64,000 bases of DNA from Mycobacterium kyogaense (GCF_003254575.1 NZ_QJUA01000030.1:1-64000); one strand, 5' to 3'; positions 9,034 through 18,323 are shown, numbered from the stretch's first letter. A program made the numbers and translations. Notes: generated by a model not told the origin, from the sequence alone.

Positions 9034-9600
9034 TCAGTCGACGAGGACGACCACGCGACGTGAGGGCTCCACACCCTCGCTCTCGCTGTGCACCCCGTCA
9101 ACGTCAGCCACGGCGTCGTGCACGATCTTGCGCTCGAACGGCGTCATCGGCGACAGCTCTTCACGCTCACCGGTCTCCAGCACGCGGTGTGCCACCTTGC
9201 TGCCCAGAGCCGCCAGCTCGTCACGTCGCCGCTTACGCCACTGCGCGATATCGAGCATGAGCCGGCTCCGCTCGCCGGTCTTCTGATGAACAGCCAACCG
9301 GGTCAGCTCCTGCAGAGCGTCGAGCACCTCGCCCTTGCGCCCCACGAGCTTGGTCAGGTCTCCCCCGCCATCGATGCTCACCACTGCACGGTCGCCCTCG
9401 ACGTCGAGATCGATGTCCCCGTCGAAGTCCAACAGGTCCAGCAGCTCCTCGAGATAATCGCCGGCGATCTCGCCTTCGGCGACCAGTCGCTCCTCGAGGT
9501 CAGTCGTACCTGAACCGGCTTCGTTCGCCGCCTCGTCCACGGTCACGGTGGAGTCCACCTGCTCGAGCTCTTCTGTGGTTGTCGTCTCTGAATTCGTCAT
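9034..9600 (-). CDS. KhpB/Jag-type RNA-binding protein (KH and R3H domains)
   Basis: 188-aa protein with an acidic N terminus (about residues 1-50, Thr/Glu rich), a KH-type domain carrying LVGRKGEVLDALQ (about 85-97) and a C-terminal R3H domain whose R/H pair lies near MTPFERKIVHDAV. It sits between yidC and rsmG, as Jag does in many Gram-positive bacteria. KhpB proteins bind RNA and influence cell elongation and division. Start ATG at 9600. The family is sure; the RNA targets cannot be read from sequence. Confidence 0.9.
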   Translation of the reverse strand: MTNSETTTTEELEQVDSTVTVDEAANEAGSGTTDLEERLVAEGEIAGDYLEELLDLLDFDGDIDLDVEGDRAVVSIDGGGDLTKLVGRKGEVLDALQELTRLAVHQKTGERSRLMLDIAQWRKRRRDELAALGSKVAHRVLETGEREELSPMTPFERKIVHDAVADVDGVHSESEGVEPSRRVVVLVD

Positions 9601-9635
9601 GGTTTACCTCTTCCTCGTTCGCGGTCGCCCGCGCG

Positions 9636-10763
9636 TCAACGTTTCCGCTTCTTAGGGCGTGCGCCCGGTTTGGGAGTACGACTCGCTGTCCCGTTCCGCG
9701 TGGCGGCACCGCTGCTGTTCGTGCTGGCGCCATTACTGGTGCTGGCGCCCGAAGTTCCATTCGGGCTGCCCGAGCCTTGTTCGGAGCCAGTTGCTTCGGT
9801 GATCTCGACACCGTCGGTCCCATCCACCGATTCACCTTCGAGGCGCGGGCCCTTCTTACGGCTCGGCTTCGCTCCCGGCGCGGGTGCGTTCGCCGCCCGC
9901 CGCTCGAGCGCCTCCTGCTTCTTGGCTTCCTCTTCCTTCTCGATCTTGCCGAAGACGTAGTGCTGCTGACCGAAGGTCCAGATGTTGTTGGAGAACCAGT
10001 ACAGCAGGATGGCCAACGGGAGGAACGGACCGCCGACGACGACGCCGAGCGGGAAGACGTAGAGCGCGAGCTTGTTCATCATCGCGGTCTGCGGGTTGGC
10101 TGCCGCTTCCGGTGACTGGCGAGCCACTGAGGCGCGGCTGTTGAAGTAGGTCGCGACGCCCGCCAGGATCATGATCGGCACACCGACGGCGACAACGGCC
10201 GGGCGGTGGAATTCGGTGAACGCCTCCAAACCGTGCTTCTGGATCATGGTCGCGCCGAGCGGTGCACCGAAGAGGTTGGCGTCCAGGAAGTGGCCGACGT
10301 CGGTGGCGCTGAAGAAGTAGTTGCCGAGGCTGCGGTTCTCCTCGACGGACAGACCCAGCCGGCCGATGCCGGTCTGCGTCCGGTTGAACGACATCAGCAC
10401 GTGGTAGAGCCCCAGGAACACGGGAACCTGCGCGAGCATCGGCAAGCATCCGAGGATCGGGTTGAACCCGTGCTCCTTCTGCAGCTTCTGCATTTCCAGC
10501 GCCATGCGCTGACGGTCCTTGCCGTACTTCTTCTGCAGAGCCTTGATCTGTGGCTGCAGCTCCTGCATCTGGCGGGTGGTGCGGATCTGCCGCACGAACG
10601 GCTTGTAGAGAATCGCGCGCAGCGTGAACACCAGGAACATCACCGACAGCGCCCAGGCGAAGAAGTTCGACGGACCCAGCAAGAACGCGAACGCCTTGTA
10701 CCAGACCCACATGATCGCCGACACCGGGTAATAGATGATGTCGAGGCTGAAGAAGTTAAACAC
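9636..10763 (-). CDS. yidC: membrane protein insertase YidC (OxaA)
   Basis: 375-aa membrane insertase. The GTG start gives a short N terminus with a first helix (YPVSAIMWVWYKAFAFLLG). The conserved 60KD_IMP core follows, with NPILGCLPMLAQVPVFLGLY. The C-terminal 90 residues are hydrophilic and rich in Thr/Ser/Gly/Asn, ending in a basic GARPKKRKR typical of Gram-positive YidC that binds ribosomes directly. It overlaps the yidD stop by 8 nt. It inserts membrane proteins with or without SecYEG. Confidence 0.95.
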   Translation of the reverse strand: MFNFFSLDIIYYPVSAIMWVWYKAFAFLLGPSNFFAWALSVMFLVFTLRAILYKPFVRQIRTTRQMQELQPQIKALQKKYGKDRQRMALEMQKLQKEHGFNPILGCLPMLAQVPVFLGLYHVLMSFNRTQTGIGRLGLSVEENRSLGNYFFSATDVGHFLDANLFGAPLGATMIQKHGLEAFTEFHRPAVVAVGVPIMILAGVATYFNSRASVARQSPEAAANPQTAMMNKLALYVFPLGVVVGGPFLPLAILLYWFSNNIWTFGQQHYVFGKIEKEEEAKKQEALERRAANAPAPGAKPSRKKGPRLEGESVDGTDGVEITEATGSEQGSGSPNGTSGASTSNGASTNSSGAATRNGTASRTPKPGARPKKRKR

Positions 10764-11097
10764 GCGGCAGACTCTTCCCTTGCTGATCCGGTTGGTCTTC
10801 TCGGTCTACTGAGTCGCTACAGAGGCCACCGATACTCACGGGGGTGGCGTCACTGTGACGTTGACGGTCGGTGCGATCCGGTATCGGATCCCACCCTCCG
10901 TTATGCCATGGTCCGCATTTGAGCAGGCGAACGAGTGCCAGCCAGCTCCCCCGCACCAACCCGAACTCGGTCAAGGCCTCGACCGCGTACTGGCTGCAGG
11001 TGGGGGTGAAGCGACACGTCGGGAGCCGCAGTGGGGACACCGTGCTGCGGTACAGCTGGATCATCCACACCAGGGCACGGACCGCACGTGCACTCAC
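10756..11097 (-). CDS. yidD: membrane protein insertion efficiency factor YidD
   Basis: 113-aa YidD family protein. The signature YRSTVSPLRLPTCRFTPTCSQYA and the KCGPWHNGGWDPIP motif are intact. The GTG start overlaps the rnpA stop as GTGA (11094-11097). The tail after DPIPD is longer than in short family members and is variable. It assists YidC-dependent insertion, in keeping with the operon rpmH-rnpA-yidD-yidC-khpB-rsmG-parA-parB. Confidence 0.94.
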   Translation of the reverse strand: MSARAVRALVWMIQLYRSTVSPLRLPTCRFTPTCSQYAVEALTEFGLVRGSWLALVRLLKCGPWHNGGWDPIPDRTDRQRHSDATPVSIGGLCSDSVDREDQPDQQGKSLPRV

Positions 11098-11465
11098 GAG
11101 GGGGCGTCCTTCGATGTGTGTGCCCGATTCCTGATGCGCCGCAACGCGGTCCGCAGCTGCTGCTCGAGGCGAGGCGACACGGCGTGCCGACTACCCGGGA
11201 GGGCGCGAATCACCACCCGGTCGGTGACGTCCAATTCGGGGAGAACGGTGCGTGCGACATGACGGAGACGCCGCGACACCTGATGGCGTTGGACGGCGTT
11301 GCCCACCGCTTTGGAGACGACCAAGCCGACCCGTGGTCCGGCTTCCTCGGTCTGATCAGAACGCAGGCAGTAGACGACGAGATCGGGCTGCGCGGCCCGC
11401 GTCCCTCGACTGACTGTGTCACCGAACTCGGTCGACCTGGTCATCCGGTTCTGTGCCGGAAGCAC
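11094..11465 (-). CDS. rnpA: ribonuclease P protein component
   Basis: 123-aa basic protein subunit of RNase P, which matures the 5' ends of tRNAs. The signature is VGLVVSKAVGNAVQRHQVSRRLR, the RNR-type motif. A GTG start at 11465 gives MLPAQNRM, the usual family N terminus. It is encoded 21 nt after rpmH and overlaps yidD. Confidence 0.95.
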   Translation of the reverse strand: MLPAQNRMTRSTEFGDTVSRGTRAAQPDLVVYCLRSDQTEEAGPRVGLVVSKAVGNAVQRHQVSRRLRHVARTVLPELDVTDRVVIRALPGSRHAVSPRLEQQLRTALRRIRNRAHTSKDAPS

Positions 11466-11486
11466 CGCGTCAGACCTGGGGTCGCG

Positions 11487-11630
11487 TCACGCAGTCAGTG
11501 ACTGACGGCCTTTGCGGCGCCGGCCGGACACGATGGCACGCCCCGCGCGGGTGCGCATCCGCAGCCGGAACCCGTGCACGCGTGCGCGGCGCCGGTTGTT
11601 GGGCTGGAAGGTCCGCTTGCCCTTGGCCAC
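11487..11630 (-). CDS. rpmH: 50S ribosomal protein L34
   Basis: 47-aa L34 beginning MAKGKRTFQPNNRRRA and ending GRRRKGRQSLTA. The GTG start at 11630 is fixed by family length and by a strong AAGGAG ribosome-binding site on the minus strand (plus-strand bases 11639-11644). A longer in-frame reading to 11675 is not used. It heads the minus-strand string running to parB. Confidence 0.96.
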   Translation of the reverse strand: MAKGKRTFQPNNRRRARVHGFRLRMRTRAGRAIVSGRRRKGRQSLTA

Positions 11631-12238
11631 GGCAGTCACTCCTTGTTGGTCTGGCCCCCACGCTCGTCCCGCCATTCCTGACGGGCATCACGCTGTCGGC
11701 CGTTGGTAAGCTCGGCGGTCTTGCTGTACCGGCGCGGCCCCCGGGGTGAGCCGGATCGCAGCCGTATCGCCACGTGCGGGCGACTGTTCGAGGGTACTGA
11801 CGAGAATTCGCCGGGTCAAACTTGCGCCAGACTGGTGCAGCGCTCCCCCATCCGGCCGGTGTTCATTCGCCGCAACCGCACGTCAGCAGCATCACATTCA
11901 CCTCAACAGTCACGGGCATCTGGAACGATTGAGCCACTCGGAATTACCCTTCCCCGCAATGTTGCAGAACTGTTGGCACTCAGAGAGAAAACTGTTAGCT
12001 TCTGGCAAGGCCGATTCCATGCCGGAACGGCGCAAGACAACGAAGCGAGGATCGTTCACTCGGTCGAGAGCCCACCACGTGTCACCACGTAGTGATGAGC
12101 TCCGACCTTTGGCAGCCTCGCTGGTAGACAGCGGACAACGACGGATTCCTGCATTTCCACAACCTGTGGATAACTTTGTGGACAGTTCGTCCTTGTGGTG
12201 TAGCCGACGTCGCGTCGGCCGGTAGGGGGTGGGTGTTC
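11631..12238. promoter_or_regulatory. divergent rpmH-dnaA intergenic region
   Basis: About 600 nt without a credible gene. It separates the minus-strand rpmH string from plus-strand dnaA and must hold both promoters, which I cannot place exactly. The part around 11940-12070 is less GC-rich than its surroundings. Near the dnaA end lie two DnaA-box-like sequences (12165-12185), suggesting autoregulation. Confidence 0.6.
12165..12185 (-). promoter_or_regulatory. two DnaA boxes upstream of dnaA
   Basis: TGTGGATAA at 12165-12173 is the exact complement of the TTATCCACA box. TGTGGACAG at 12177-12185 is one base from the mycobacterial consensus TTGTCCACA. They are 3 nt apart and about 54-74 nt before the dnaA start, a position suited to autoregulation. 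Confidence 0.75.
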
Positions 12239-13708
12239 TTGTCAGCCGACCCCGACCCACCATTCGTCTCCATCTGGAACAACGTCGTCACCGAACTGAA
12301 CGGTGAACGCGGTTCTGTGAATGGAACCCTCACCCCTCAGCAGCGAGCCTGGCTCAAACTCGTCCAGCCACTCGTCATCACTGAGGGGTTCGCACTGTTG
12401 TCGGTGCCCACCCCGTTCGTGCAGAACGAGATCGAGCGTCATCTTCGCGAACCGATCATCGCCGCCCTGAGCCGGCAGCTCGGCCAGCGAGTCGAGTTGG
12501 GGGTCCGCATCGCCGATCCCGAACCCGAGGCCACTCCGGCCCTGGCCCCTGTCGCAGTTGCCGACAGTGACGACGACCTCGTCGATGACGACCTCGCCGC
12601 GAGGGCGAGCGCCGAGGAGAACTGGCCCAGCTTCTTCGCCAACCGGGGAGCCAACGCGAGCACCGACGATGCCACCGCGATCAACCTCAATCGTCGCTAC
12701 ACCTTCGACACGTTCGTGATCGGCGCCTCCAACAGGTTCGCCCACGCCGCGTCGCTCGCCATCGCCGAAGCGCCGGCCCGCGCCTACAACCCGCTGTTCA
12801 TCTGGGGCGAATCCGGTTTGGGCAAAACGCATCTGCTGCACGCCGCCGGTAACTACGCCCAACGGCTGTTCCCCGGGATGCGGGTCAAGTACGTCTCCAC
12901 CGAGGAATTCACCAACGACTTCATCAACTCGCTGCGCGATGATCGCCGTGCGTCGTTCAAGCGCACCTACCGCGACATCGACGTCCTGCTGGTCGACGAC
13001 ATCCAGTTCATCGAGGGCAAGGACGGCATCCAGGAAGAGTTCTTCCACACGTTCAACACCCTGCACAACGCGAACAAGCAGATCGTCATCTCCTCCGATC
13101 GGCCGCCCAAACAGCTCGCAACCCTGGAGGACCGGCTACGCACTCGCTTCGAGTGGGGCCTGATCACCGATGTGCAGCCACCGGAGCTCGAGACCCGTAT
13201 CGCAATTCTTCGCAAGAAGGCGCAGATGGATCGGCTCGACGTTCCTGACGACGTGCTCGAGCTGATCGCCAGCCGCATCGAACGCAACATCCGCGAGCTC
13301 GAAGGCGCACTCATCCGCGTCACGGCTTTCGCCTCGCTGAACAAGACCTCGATCGACAAGTCACTCGCCGAGATCGTGCTCCGTGATCTGATCTCCGATT
13401 CGTCGACGATGCAGATCAGCACCGCCGCGATCATGGCAGCGACCGCGGAATACTTCGAGACCAGCATCGACGAATTGCGCGGCCCCGGTAAGACGCGGGC
13501 GCTCGCTCAGTCCAGGCAGATCGCGATGTACCTCTGCCGTGAACTCACCGATCTCTCGCTCCCCAAGATCGGTCAGGCATTCGGTCGCGACCACACCACG
13601 GTCATGTACGCGGAGAAGAAGATTCGCGGCGAGATGGCCGAGCGGCGTGAGGTCTTCGATCACGTGAAAGAACTGACGACACGGATTCGGCAGCGCGCCA
13701 AGCGCTGA
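12239..13708 (+). CDS. dnaA: chromosomal replication initiator DnaA
   Basis: 489-aa initiator ATPase. Domain I starts FVSIWNNVVTELNGE; the linker (about residues 85-150) is acidic. Domain III has Walker A GESGLGKT and Walker B LLVDDIQF. Domain IV ends with the DNA-binding signature RDHTTVMYAEKKI. I chose the TTG at 12239 because AGGGGG at 12224-12229 stands 9 nt upstream; the GTG at 12233 is too close to it and the GTG at 12176 lies in the DnaA-box region. It binds boxes in the following intergenic region to open oriC. Confidence 0.95.
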   Translation: MSADPDPPFVSIWNNVVTELNGERGSVNGTLTPQQRAWLKLVQPLVITEGFALLSVPTPFVQNEIERHLREPIIAALSRQLGQRVELGVRIADPEPEATPALAPVAVADSDDDLVDDDLAARASAEENWPSFFANRGANASTDDATAINLNRRYTFDTFVIGASNRFAHAASLAIAEAPARAYNPLFIWGESGLGKTHLLHAAGNYAQRLFPGMRVKYVSTEEFTNDFINSLRDDRRASFKRTYRDIDVLLVDDIQFIEGKDGIQEEFFHTFNTLHNANKQIVISSDRPPKQLATLEDRLRTRFEWGLITDVQPPELETRIAILRKKAQMDRLDVPDDVLELIASRIERNIRELEGALIRVTAFASLNKTSIDKSLAEIVLRDLISDSSTMQISTAAIMAATAEYFETSIDELRGPGKTRALAQSRQIAMYLCRELTDLSLPKIGQAFGRDHTTVMYAEKKIRGEMAERREVFDHVKELTTRIRQRAKR

Positions 13709-14261
13709 TCGTCACACACCTCTGGTTGCCCTGTCGCCGCGCCCGCGCGGCTCCGTTGTCATGCCCTCAGCGCCAAAAAACTTTGCCCTCATTGGCACCT
13801 CCAGTCACAGCAGCGCCCTGGGGAGCACCTGTGCACAACCTGTTGCCAACACGGCCGCGGATCGGGGGGTTTCTCCCCAGATCGCCGTTCATCCCCAGCC
13901 CGCCCTCGGGACCACACCGACCATGCACAGCTCCCCCACAACCGCGCACTGGCACTGGCCTGCGGGAAGCCGCCCGTATCCCCAGTTTGCACAGCACCTA
14001 GTACTACTGCTCATTTCTCTCTATCAATTCTTCTCAGAAGAAGGGTCCTGGGGAAAGCACACGGTGGACGGCTCCGTAGCGCCTGTTCGCGGCGCGTTGT
14101 CAGCCCGATCGTTTAGCTTTCAACTTGGAGCGGAAAGCTCTACGGTGGTTCATCGACAGCCGTTCCGGTCGTCGCAGCGTGTCGTAGCGGCGCGGTGTGC
14201 CCGTCGGAGAAATCGCTGATCATGGCTTCATCGGGGTGTACATCGAAGGGACGCAACCAAC
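13709..14261. other. chromosomal origin oriC (dnaA-dnaN intergenic)
   Basis: The 553-nt gap between dnaA and dnaN is where mycobacterial oriC lies. Candidate DnaA boxes include TGTGCACAA (13830-13838, complement of TTGTGCACA), TTCTCCCCA (13871-13879), TCATCCCCA (13889-13897), GTATCCCCA (13976-13984), TTGCACA (13987-13993) and TGGGGAAAG (14049-14057). The boxes are degenerate, as known for mycobacteria. The stretch about 13998-14042 is the least GC-rich and contains a 15-base palindrome. It is a likely unwinding element. Confidence 0.85.
14028..14042. repeat. 15-base palindrome in the AT-richer part of oriC
   Basis: TTCTTCT, one C, AGAAGAA: a perfect inverted repeat with a one-base centre. 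It lies at the right edge of the AT-richer stretch of oriC, seven bases before a DnaA-box-like TGGGGAAAG. It could be a protein-binding site or part of the unwinding element. Confidence 0.8.
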
Positions 14262-15455
14262 GTGTCGACGTCAACGGTAGGTCTGACGGACTTGAAGTTC
14301 CGGCTCAGCCGCGAGGAGTTCGCCGACGCGGTCGCCTGGGTGGCCCGTAACCTTCCGTCCCGGCCGACGGTGCCCGTCCTCGCCGGTGTGCTGCTGACCG
14401 GATCCGACGAGGGTCTGACGATCTCCGGATTCGACTACGAGGTCTCGGCCGAAGTGCAGATTGCCGCCGAAATCGCCTCTCCTGGAAGCGTTTTGGTGTC
14501 GGGCCGGTTGCTCTCCGACATCGTGCGTGCGCTGCCCGCCAAGCCGGTCGATGTGAGTGTGGAAGGCACCCGCGTCGCGCTGACCTGCGGCAGTGCCCGG
14601 TTCTCGCTGCCGACCATGGCCGTCGAGGACTACCCGACGCTGCCCACGCTTCCCGACGAGACCGGTGTGGTCTCGGCAGATCTGTTCGCCGAGGCCATCG
14701 GCCAGGTCGCCGTGGCTGCCGGTCGGGATGACACGCTGCCGATGCTGACCGGGATCCGTGTGGAGATCTCCGGGGAGAAGGTCGTGTTGGCCGCCACCGA
14801 CCGGTTCCGGCTCGCGGTGCGGGAACTGACATGGTCGACGGCGACCCCCGGCGTGGAGGCGGCTGTCCTGGTCCCTGCGAAAACACTTGCAGAGGCTGCC
14901 AAGGCCGGAACCGACGGCAACGAGGTCCACTTGTCGCTGGGGAGCGGCCCGACCGTGGGTAAAGAGGGCCTGCTCGGAATTCGCAGCAAGGGCAAGCGCA
15001 GCACCACCCGATTGCTGGACGCCGAATTCCCGAAGTTTCGCCAGCTGCTGCCGACCGAGCACACCGCGGTGGCCACCATCGGTGTCGCCGAGCTGACCGA
15101 GGCGATCAAGCGTGTCGCCCTGGTGGCCGATCGTGGCGCGCAGGTGCGGATGGAATTCGCAGATGACGTACTGCGGCTCTCGGCCGGCGCCGACGATGTC
15201 GGCCGGGCGGAGGAAGATCTGCCGGTCGAGTTCTCCGGCGAGCCGCTGACCATCGCATTCAATCCGACGTATCTGACCGACGGGCTGGGCTCGCTGCACG
15301 CCGAGCGAGTCACTTTCGGTTTCACCACTCCCAGCCGCCCTGCGGTTCTTCGCCCGGCAGGCCAGGATGATTCGAGTAGCGACGGGGCGGGACCCTATCC
15401 GGCGGCACAGACGGACTACGTCTATCTGCTGATGCCGGTTCGTCTCCCCGGCTGA
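14262..15455 (+). CDS. dnaN: DNA polymerase III beta sliding clamp
   Basis: 397-aa processivity clamp with three repeated clamp folds. Typical actinobacterial stretches are present: GVLLTGSDEGLTISGFDYEVS near residue 47, GRDDTLPMLTGIRV in domain 2 and the C-terminal YVYLLMPVRLPG that forms the peptide-binding pocket. A GTG start at 14262 is followed closely by the family start. It encircles DNA and tethers polymerase III and repair partners. Confidence 0.97.
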   Translation: MSTSTVGLTDLKFRLSREEFADAVAWVARNLPSRPTVPVLAGVLLTGSDEGLTISGFDYEVSAEVQIAAEIASPGSVLVSGRLLSDIVRALPAKPVDVSVEGTRVALTCGSARFSLPTMAVEDYPTLPTLPDETGVVSADLFAEAIGQVAVAAGRDDTLPMLTGIRVEISGEKVVLAATDRFRLAVRELTWSTATPGVEAAVLVPAKTLAEAAKAGTDGNEVHLSLGSGPTVGKEGLLGIRSKGKRSTTRLLDAEFPKFRQLLPTEHTAVATIGVAELTEAIKRVALVADRGAQVRMEFADDVLRLSAGADDVGRAEEDLPVEFSGEPLTIAFNPTYLTDGLGSLHAERVTFGFTTPSRPAVLRPAGQDDSSSDGAGPYPAAQTDYVYLLMPVRLPG

Positions 15456-15486
15456 TCGCACGCACTGACGACAGAAGGGCGCGGAC

Positions 15487-16380
15487 ATGCAGCTGGGTCT
15501 CATCGGCCTGGGCAAGATGGGTTACAACATGAGGTCGCGCCTGCGTGACGGCGGGCACGAGGTGGTCGGGTTCGACCCACGCCCCGAGGTCTCCGATGTC
15601 GCCTCGCTGGAGGACCTGGCGTCGGCGCTGCAGGCTCCGCGGGTGGTCTGGGTGATGGTGCCGTCCGGGCCGATCACCGATCAGACCATCACGGAGTTGG
15701 CCGGTGTGCTTTCCGAGGGCGATCTCGTCATCGATGGCGGCAACTCGCGCTACACCGAAGACAAGCCGCACGCAGAGTTGTTGGCGCAGAAGGGTATTGC
15801 GTTCATCGATGCCGGCGTCTCGGGTGGTATCTGGGGGTTGACCGAAGGCTACGGGCTGATGGTGGGCGGCAGCGACGACGATGTCGCGCGGGCCATGCCG
15901 ATCTTCGACACGTTGCGGCCGCCGGGACCGGTCGAAGACGGTTTCGTGCACGTCGGCCCCGTCGGGGCGGGACACTTCGCCAAGATGGTGCACAACGGTG
16001 TCGAATATGCACTGATGACGGCGTACGCCGAGGGCTATGAGATGTTGGCCGCCGAGGATCTGGTGAAGGATCCCCAGGCCGTGTATCAGGCCTGGACGAA
16101 TGGCACCGTGGTCCGGTCGTGGTTGCAGCAGCTGCTCGCCAAGGCGCTGAAAGAGGATCCGAATCTCAACGAGATCAGCGGCTACACAGAGGATTCCGGT
16201 GAGGGTCGGTGGACGGTCGAAGAGGCCATCCGACTGCGGGTACCGGTTCCGGGTATCGCGGCGTCACTGTTCGCGCGGTTCCTGTCGCGTCAGGACGACT
16301 CGCCGACCATGAAGGCTGTGGCAGCGCTGCGCAACCAATTCGGCGGGCACGCGGTGAAGAGGGTGAGCGAGTCCGGGTGA
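15487..16380 (+). CDS. gnd: 6-phosphogluconate dehydrogenase, short GndA/YqeC type
   Basis: 297-aa decarboxylating 6-phosphogluconate dehydrogenase. The N-terminal Rossmann motif is GLIGLGKMG (residues 4-12). Substrate-binding motifs DGGNSRYTED and GVSGGIWGL are followed by the catalytic-region AGHFAKMVHNGVEY (K and H-N present). The length is that of the short, often NAD-dependent class rather than the 470-aa class. It makes ribulose 5-phosphate and reduced cofactor. Its place between dnaN and recF is shared with rapidly growing mycobacteria but not with M. tuberculosis. It probably travels on the dnaN transcript (31-nt gap). Confidence 0.93.
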   Translation: MQLGLIGLGKMGYNMRSRLRDGGHEVVGFDPRPEVSDVASLEDLASALQAPRVVWVMVPSGPITDQTITELAGVLSEGDLVIDGGNSRYTEDKPHAELLAQKGIAFIDAGVSGGIWGLTEGYGLMVGGSDDDVARAMPIFDTLRPPGPVEDGFVHVGPVGAGHFAKMVHNGVEYALMTAYAEGYEMLAAEDLVKDPQAVYQAWTNGTVVRSWLQQLLAKALKEDPNLNEISGYTEDSGEGRWTVEEAIRLRVPVPGIAASLFARFLSRQDDSPTMKAVAALRNQFGGHAVKRVSESG

Positions 16381-16393
16381 GCGAGGCGAACCG

Positions 16394-17554
16394 GTGTACG
16401 TACGTCGCCTCGCACTGACGGATTTCCGGTCCTGGCCGCGGGTGGAGATCGAGCTCGACCCCGGTCGTACCGTCTTCGTCGGATCGAACGGCTTCGGTAA
16501 GACGAATCTCGTTGAAGCGCTGTGGTATTCGTCGACACTCGGTTCGCACCGCGTTGCGACTGACGCGCCGCTGATCCGCGCGGGCGCCGATCGTGCCGTG
16601 ATCTCCACCATCGTCGTCAGTGACGGACGAGAACTCGCCGTCGACCTGGACATCACGTCCGGCCGGGCCAACAAGGCCCGCCTGAACCGCTCCCCCGTCC
16701 GGTCGGCCCGCGAGATCCTCGGTGTGCTGCGTGCTGTGCTGTTCGCCCCGGAGGACCTGGCGCTCGTCCGAGGGGATCCCGGCGAGCGCCGGCGTTACCT
16801 CGACGACCTCGCCACGATCCGTCGACCCCGCATCGCCGGCGTACGCGCGGACTACGACAAAGTGGTGCGGCAGCGCACGGCACTGCTCAAAACGGCCTCC
16901 GGTGCTCGGTTCCGAGGTGACCGCTCGGCGTTGGAGACGCTCGACGTGTGGGACGGTCACCTCGCCGCCCACGGGGCTGCGCTGATCGCCGCGCGGGTGG
17001 AGCTGGTCAACGAGCTGGCGCCCGAAGTGGAGAAGGCGTACCAGTTGCTGGCGCCGGCCTCGAGGCCCGCAGCTGTGCGATATCGCAGCGGTGTGGATGT
17101 GGTGGAAGCCGAAGCTGCGGTGGGTAATACGGACATCGAGGTGTTCGAGGCGGCATTACTGGACGCGTTGAGCAGGCGCCGCGATGCCGAACTGGAGCGG
17201 GGCGTGTGTCTTGTCGGACCCCACCGGGATGATCTGGACCTGAGGTTGGGCGATCAGCCGGCGAAGGGTTTCGCCAGTCACGGCGAGAGCTGGTCCATGG
17301 CGTTGGCGCTGCGGCTCGCAGCGTACGAATTGCTTCGCAGAGAAGGAGGAGACCCCGTGCTTCTCCTCGACGATGTGTTCGCCGAGCTCGACACCGCACG
17401 TCGGGACGCTCTCGCGCGGGTCGCAGCCACCGCCGAGCAGGTGTTGGTGACGGCGGCAGTGCCCGAAGACATTCCGCGCGAGTGGGATGCGCGACGCATC
17501 GAGATCACGATGCGCGACGGTGACGAGGGCCGGGTATCGGAGGTGATGTCATGA
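16394..17554 (+). CDS. recF: DNA replication and repair protein RecF
   Basis: 386-aa SMC-like ATPase. Walker A is GSNGFGKTN (about residues 32-40), the ABC signature is in FASHGESWSMALALRLAAYELL and Walker B is LLLDDVFAELD. It helps load RecA at gaps with RecO and RecR. A GTG start 13 nt after gnd is used. The stop overlaps the next gene as ATGA (17551-17554). Confidence 0.96.
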   Translation: MYVRRLALTDFRSWPRVEIELDPGRTVFVGSNGFGKTNLVEALWYSSTLGSHRVATDAPLIRAGADRAVISTIVVSDGRELAVDLDITSGRANKARLNRSPVRSAREILGVLRAVLFAPEDLALVRGDPGERRRYLDDLATIRRPRIAGVRADYDKVVRQRTALLKTASGARFRGDRSALETLDVWDGHLAAHGAALIAARVELVNELAPEVEKAYQLLAPASRPAAVRYRSGVDVVEAEAAVGNTDIEVFEAALLDALSRRRDAELERGVCLVGPHRDDLDLRLGDQPAKGFASHGESWSMALALRLAAYELLRREGGDPVLLLDDVFAELDTARRDALARVAATAEQVLVTAAVPEDIPREWDARRIEITMRDGDEGRVSEVMS

Positions 17555-18108
17555 CCGACGCAGAGGATTCCATCGAGCCGCCGGCGCATCTGGCCCATCT
17601 CAAGGGAATGGACCTGGTCCGGCGTGCTCTCGAGGAGGCCCGCGGAGCCGCGCGAGAGCAGGGGAAGAACGTCGGTCGCGGGCGTCAGGCACCCGCGCCT
17701 CGGCGCACGGGCGCGTCGAGCCGGCGCCGGTGGTCCGGTCCCGGCCCCGATGTGCGGGATCCTCAGACCCTCGGTGCGGCGACCAGTGATGTGGCGCGCA
17801 GCCGCGGTTGGAACGGCCGAGTCGCCGAGGGCGCGGTGTTCGGGAGGTGGCATGAAGTGGTCGGTGCGCAGATCGCGGACCACGCAGTGCCGGCGTCGCT
17901 GACCGAAGGCGTGCTCACGGTGACCGCGGAGTCGACGGCCTGGGCCACGCAGTTGCGGATGGTGCAGGCGCAACTGCTGGCCAAGATCGCCGCGGCGGTC
18001 GGGGACGGTGTCGTCACGGCTCTCAAGATCGTGGGTCCGGTGGGTCCGTCGTGGCGGAAAGGCCCCTACCGGGTGCAGGGGCGGGGCCCGCGTGACACCT
18101 ATGGCTGA
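17551..18108 (+). CDS. DciA-type DUF721 protein (Rv0004-like)
   Basis: 185-aa protein whose C-terminal half is the DUF721 domain (RSRGWNGRVAEGAVFGRWHEVVGAQIADHAVP, then LTVTAESTAWATQLRMVQAQLLAKI). The N-terminal half is a basic linker. DUF721 proteins include DciA, the widespread loader of the replicative helicase DnaB in bacteria lacking DnaC. In mycobacteria the recF-neighbouring gene is required for replication. It overlaps recF by four bases. Family assignment is firm, loader function inferred. Confidence 0.88.
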   Translation: MTDAEDSIEPPAHLAHLKGMDLVRRALEEARGAAREQGKNVGRGRQAPAPRRTGASSRRRWSGPGPDVRDPQTLGAATSDVARSRGWNGRVAEGAVFGRWHEVVGAQIADHAVPASLTEGVLTVTAESTAWATQLRMVQAQLLAKIAAAVGDGVVTALKIVGPVGPSWRKGPYRVQGRGPRDTYG

Positions 18109-18323
18109 GAGCCGCGAGAACGTGATCGGCGGCCGCGCGAAGCGTCTGGACCTATCTGGAGTCGGAAAAATCGACGCACGGCGCGATTAGGTGTGTCAAA
18201 ACGCAGTTCCAGTGTCAGCCCTGACGCCATGTTTCGGTAGACTATCCAGGTGATCCGCGAGGGGGTCGTCAGATTCCCCGTGCAGGCTTCTGCCTGCCCA
18301 AGACCCAAGGAGACCCGCTCAAC
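18109..18323 (+). promoter_or_regulatory. gyrB leader region with candidate promoter
   Basis: 215 nt before gyrB. A TAGACT at 18238-18243 fits a sigma-A -10 hexamer and would give a leader of about 75 nt; no convincing -35 is visible. AAGGAG at 18308-18313, about ten bases before the GTG, is the gyrB ribosome-binding site. Gyrase promoters in mycobacteria respond to supercoiling, and I infer the same here. Confidence 0.4.

Noticed and set aside
13654..13669. parS-like CACGTGAAA near the dnaA 3' end
   Set aside because: Only about 12 of 16 positions match parS, so it is probably chance within dnaA.
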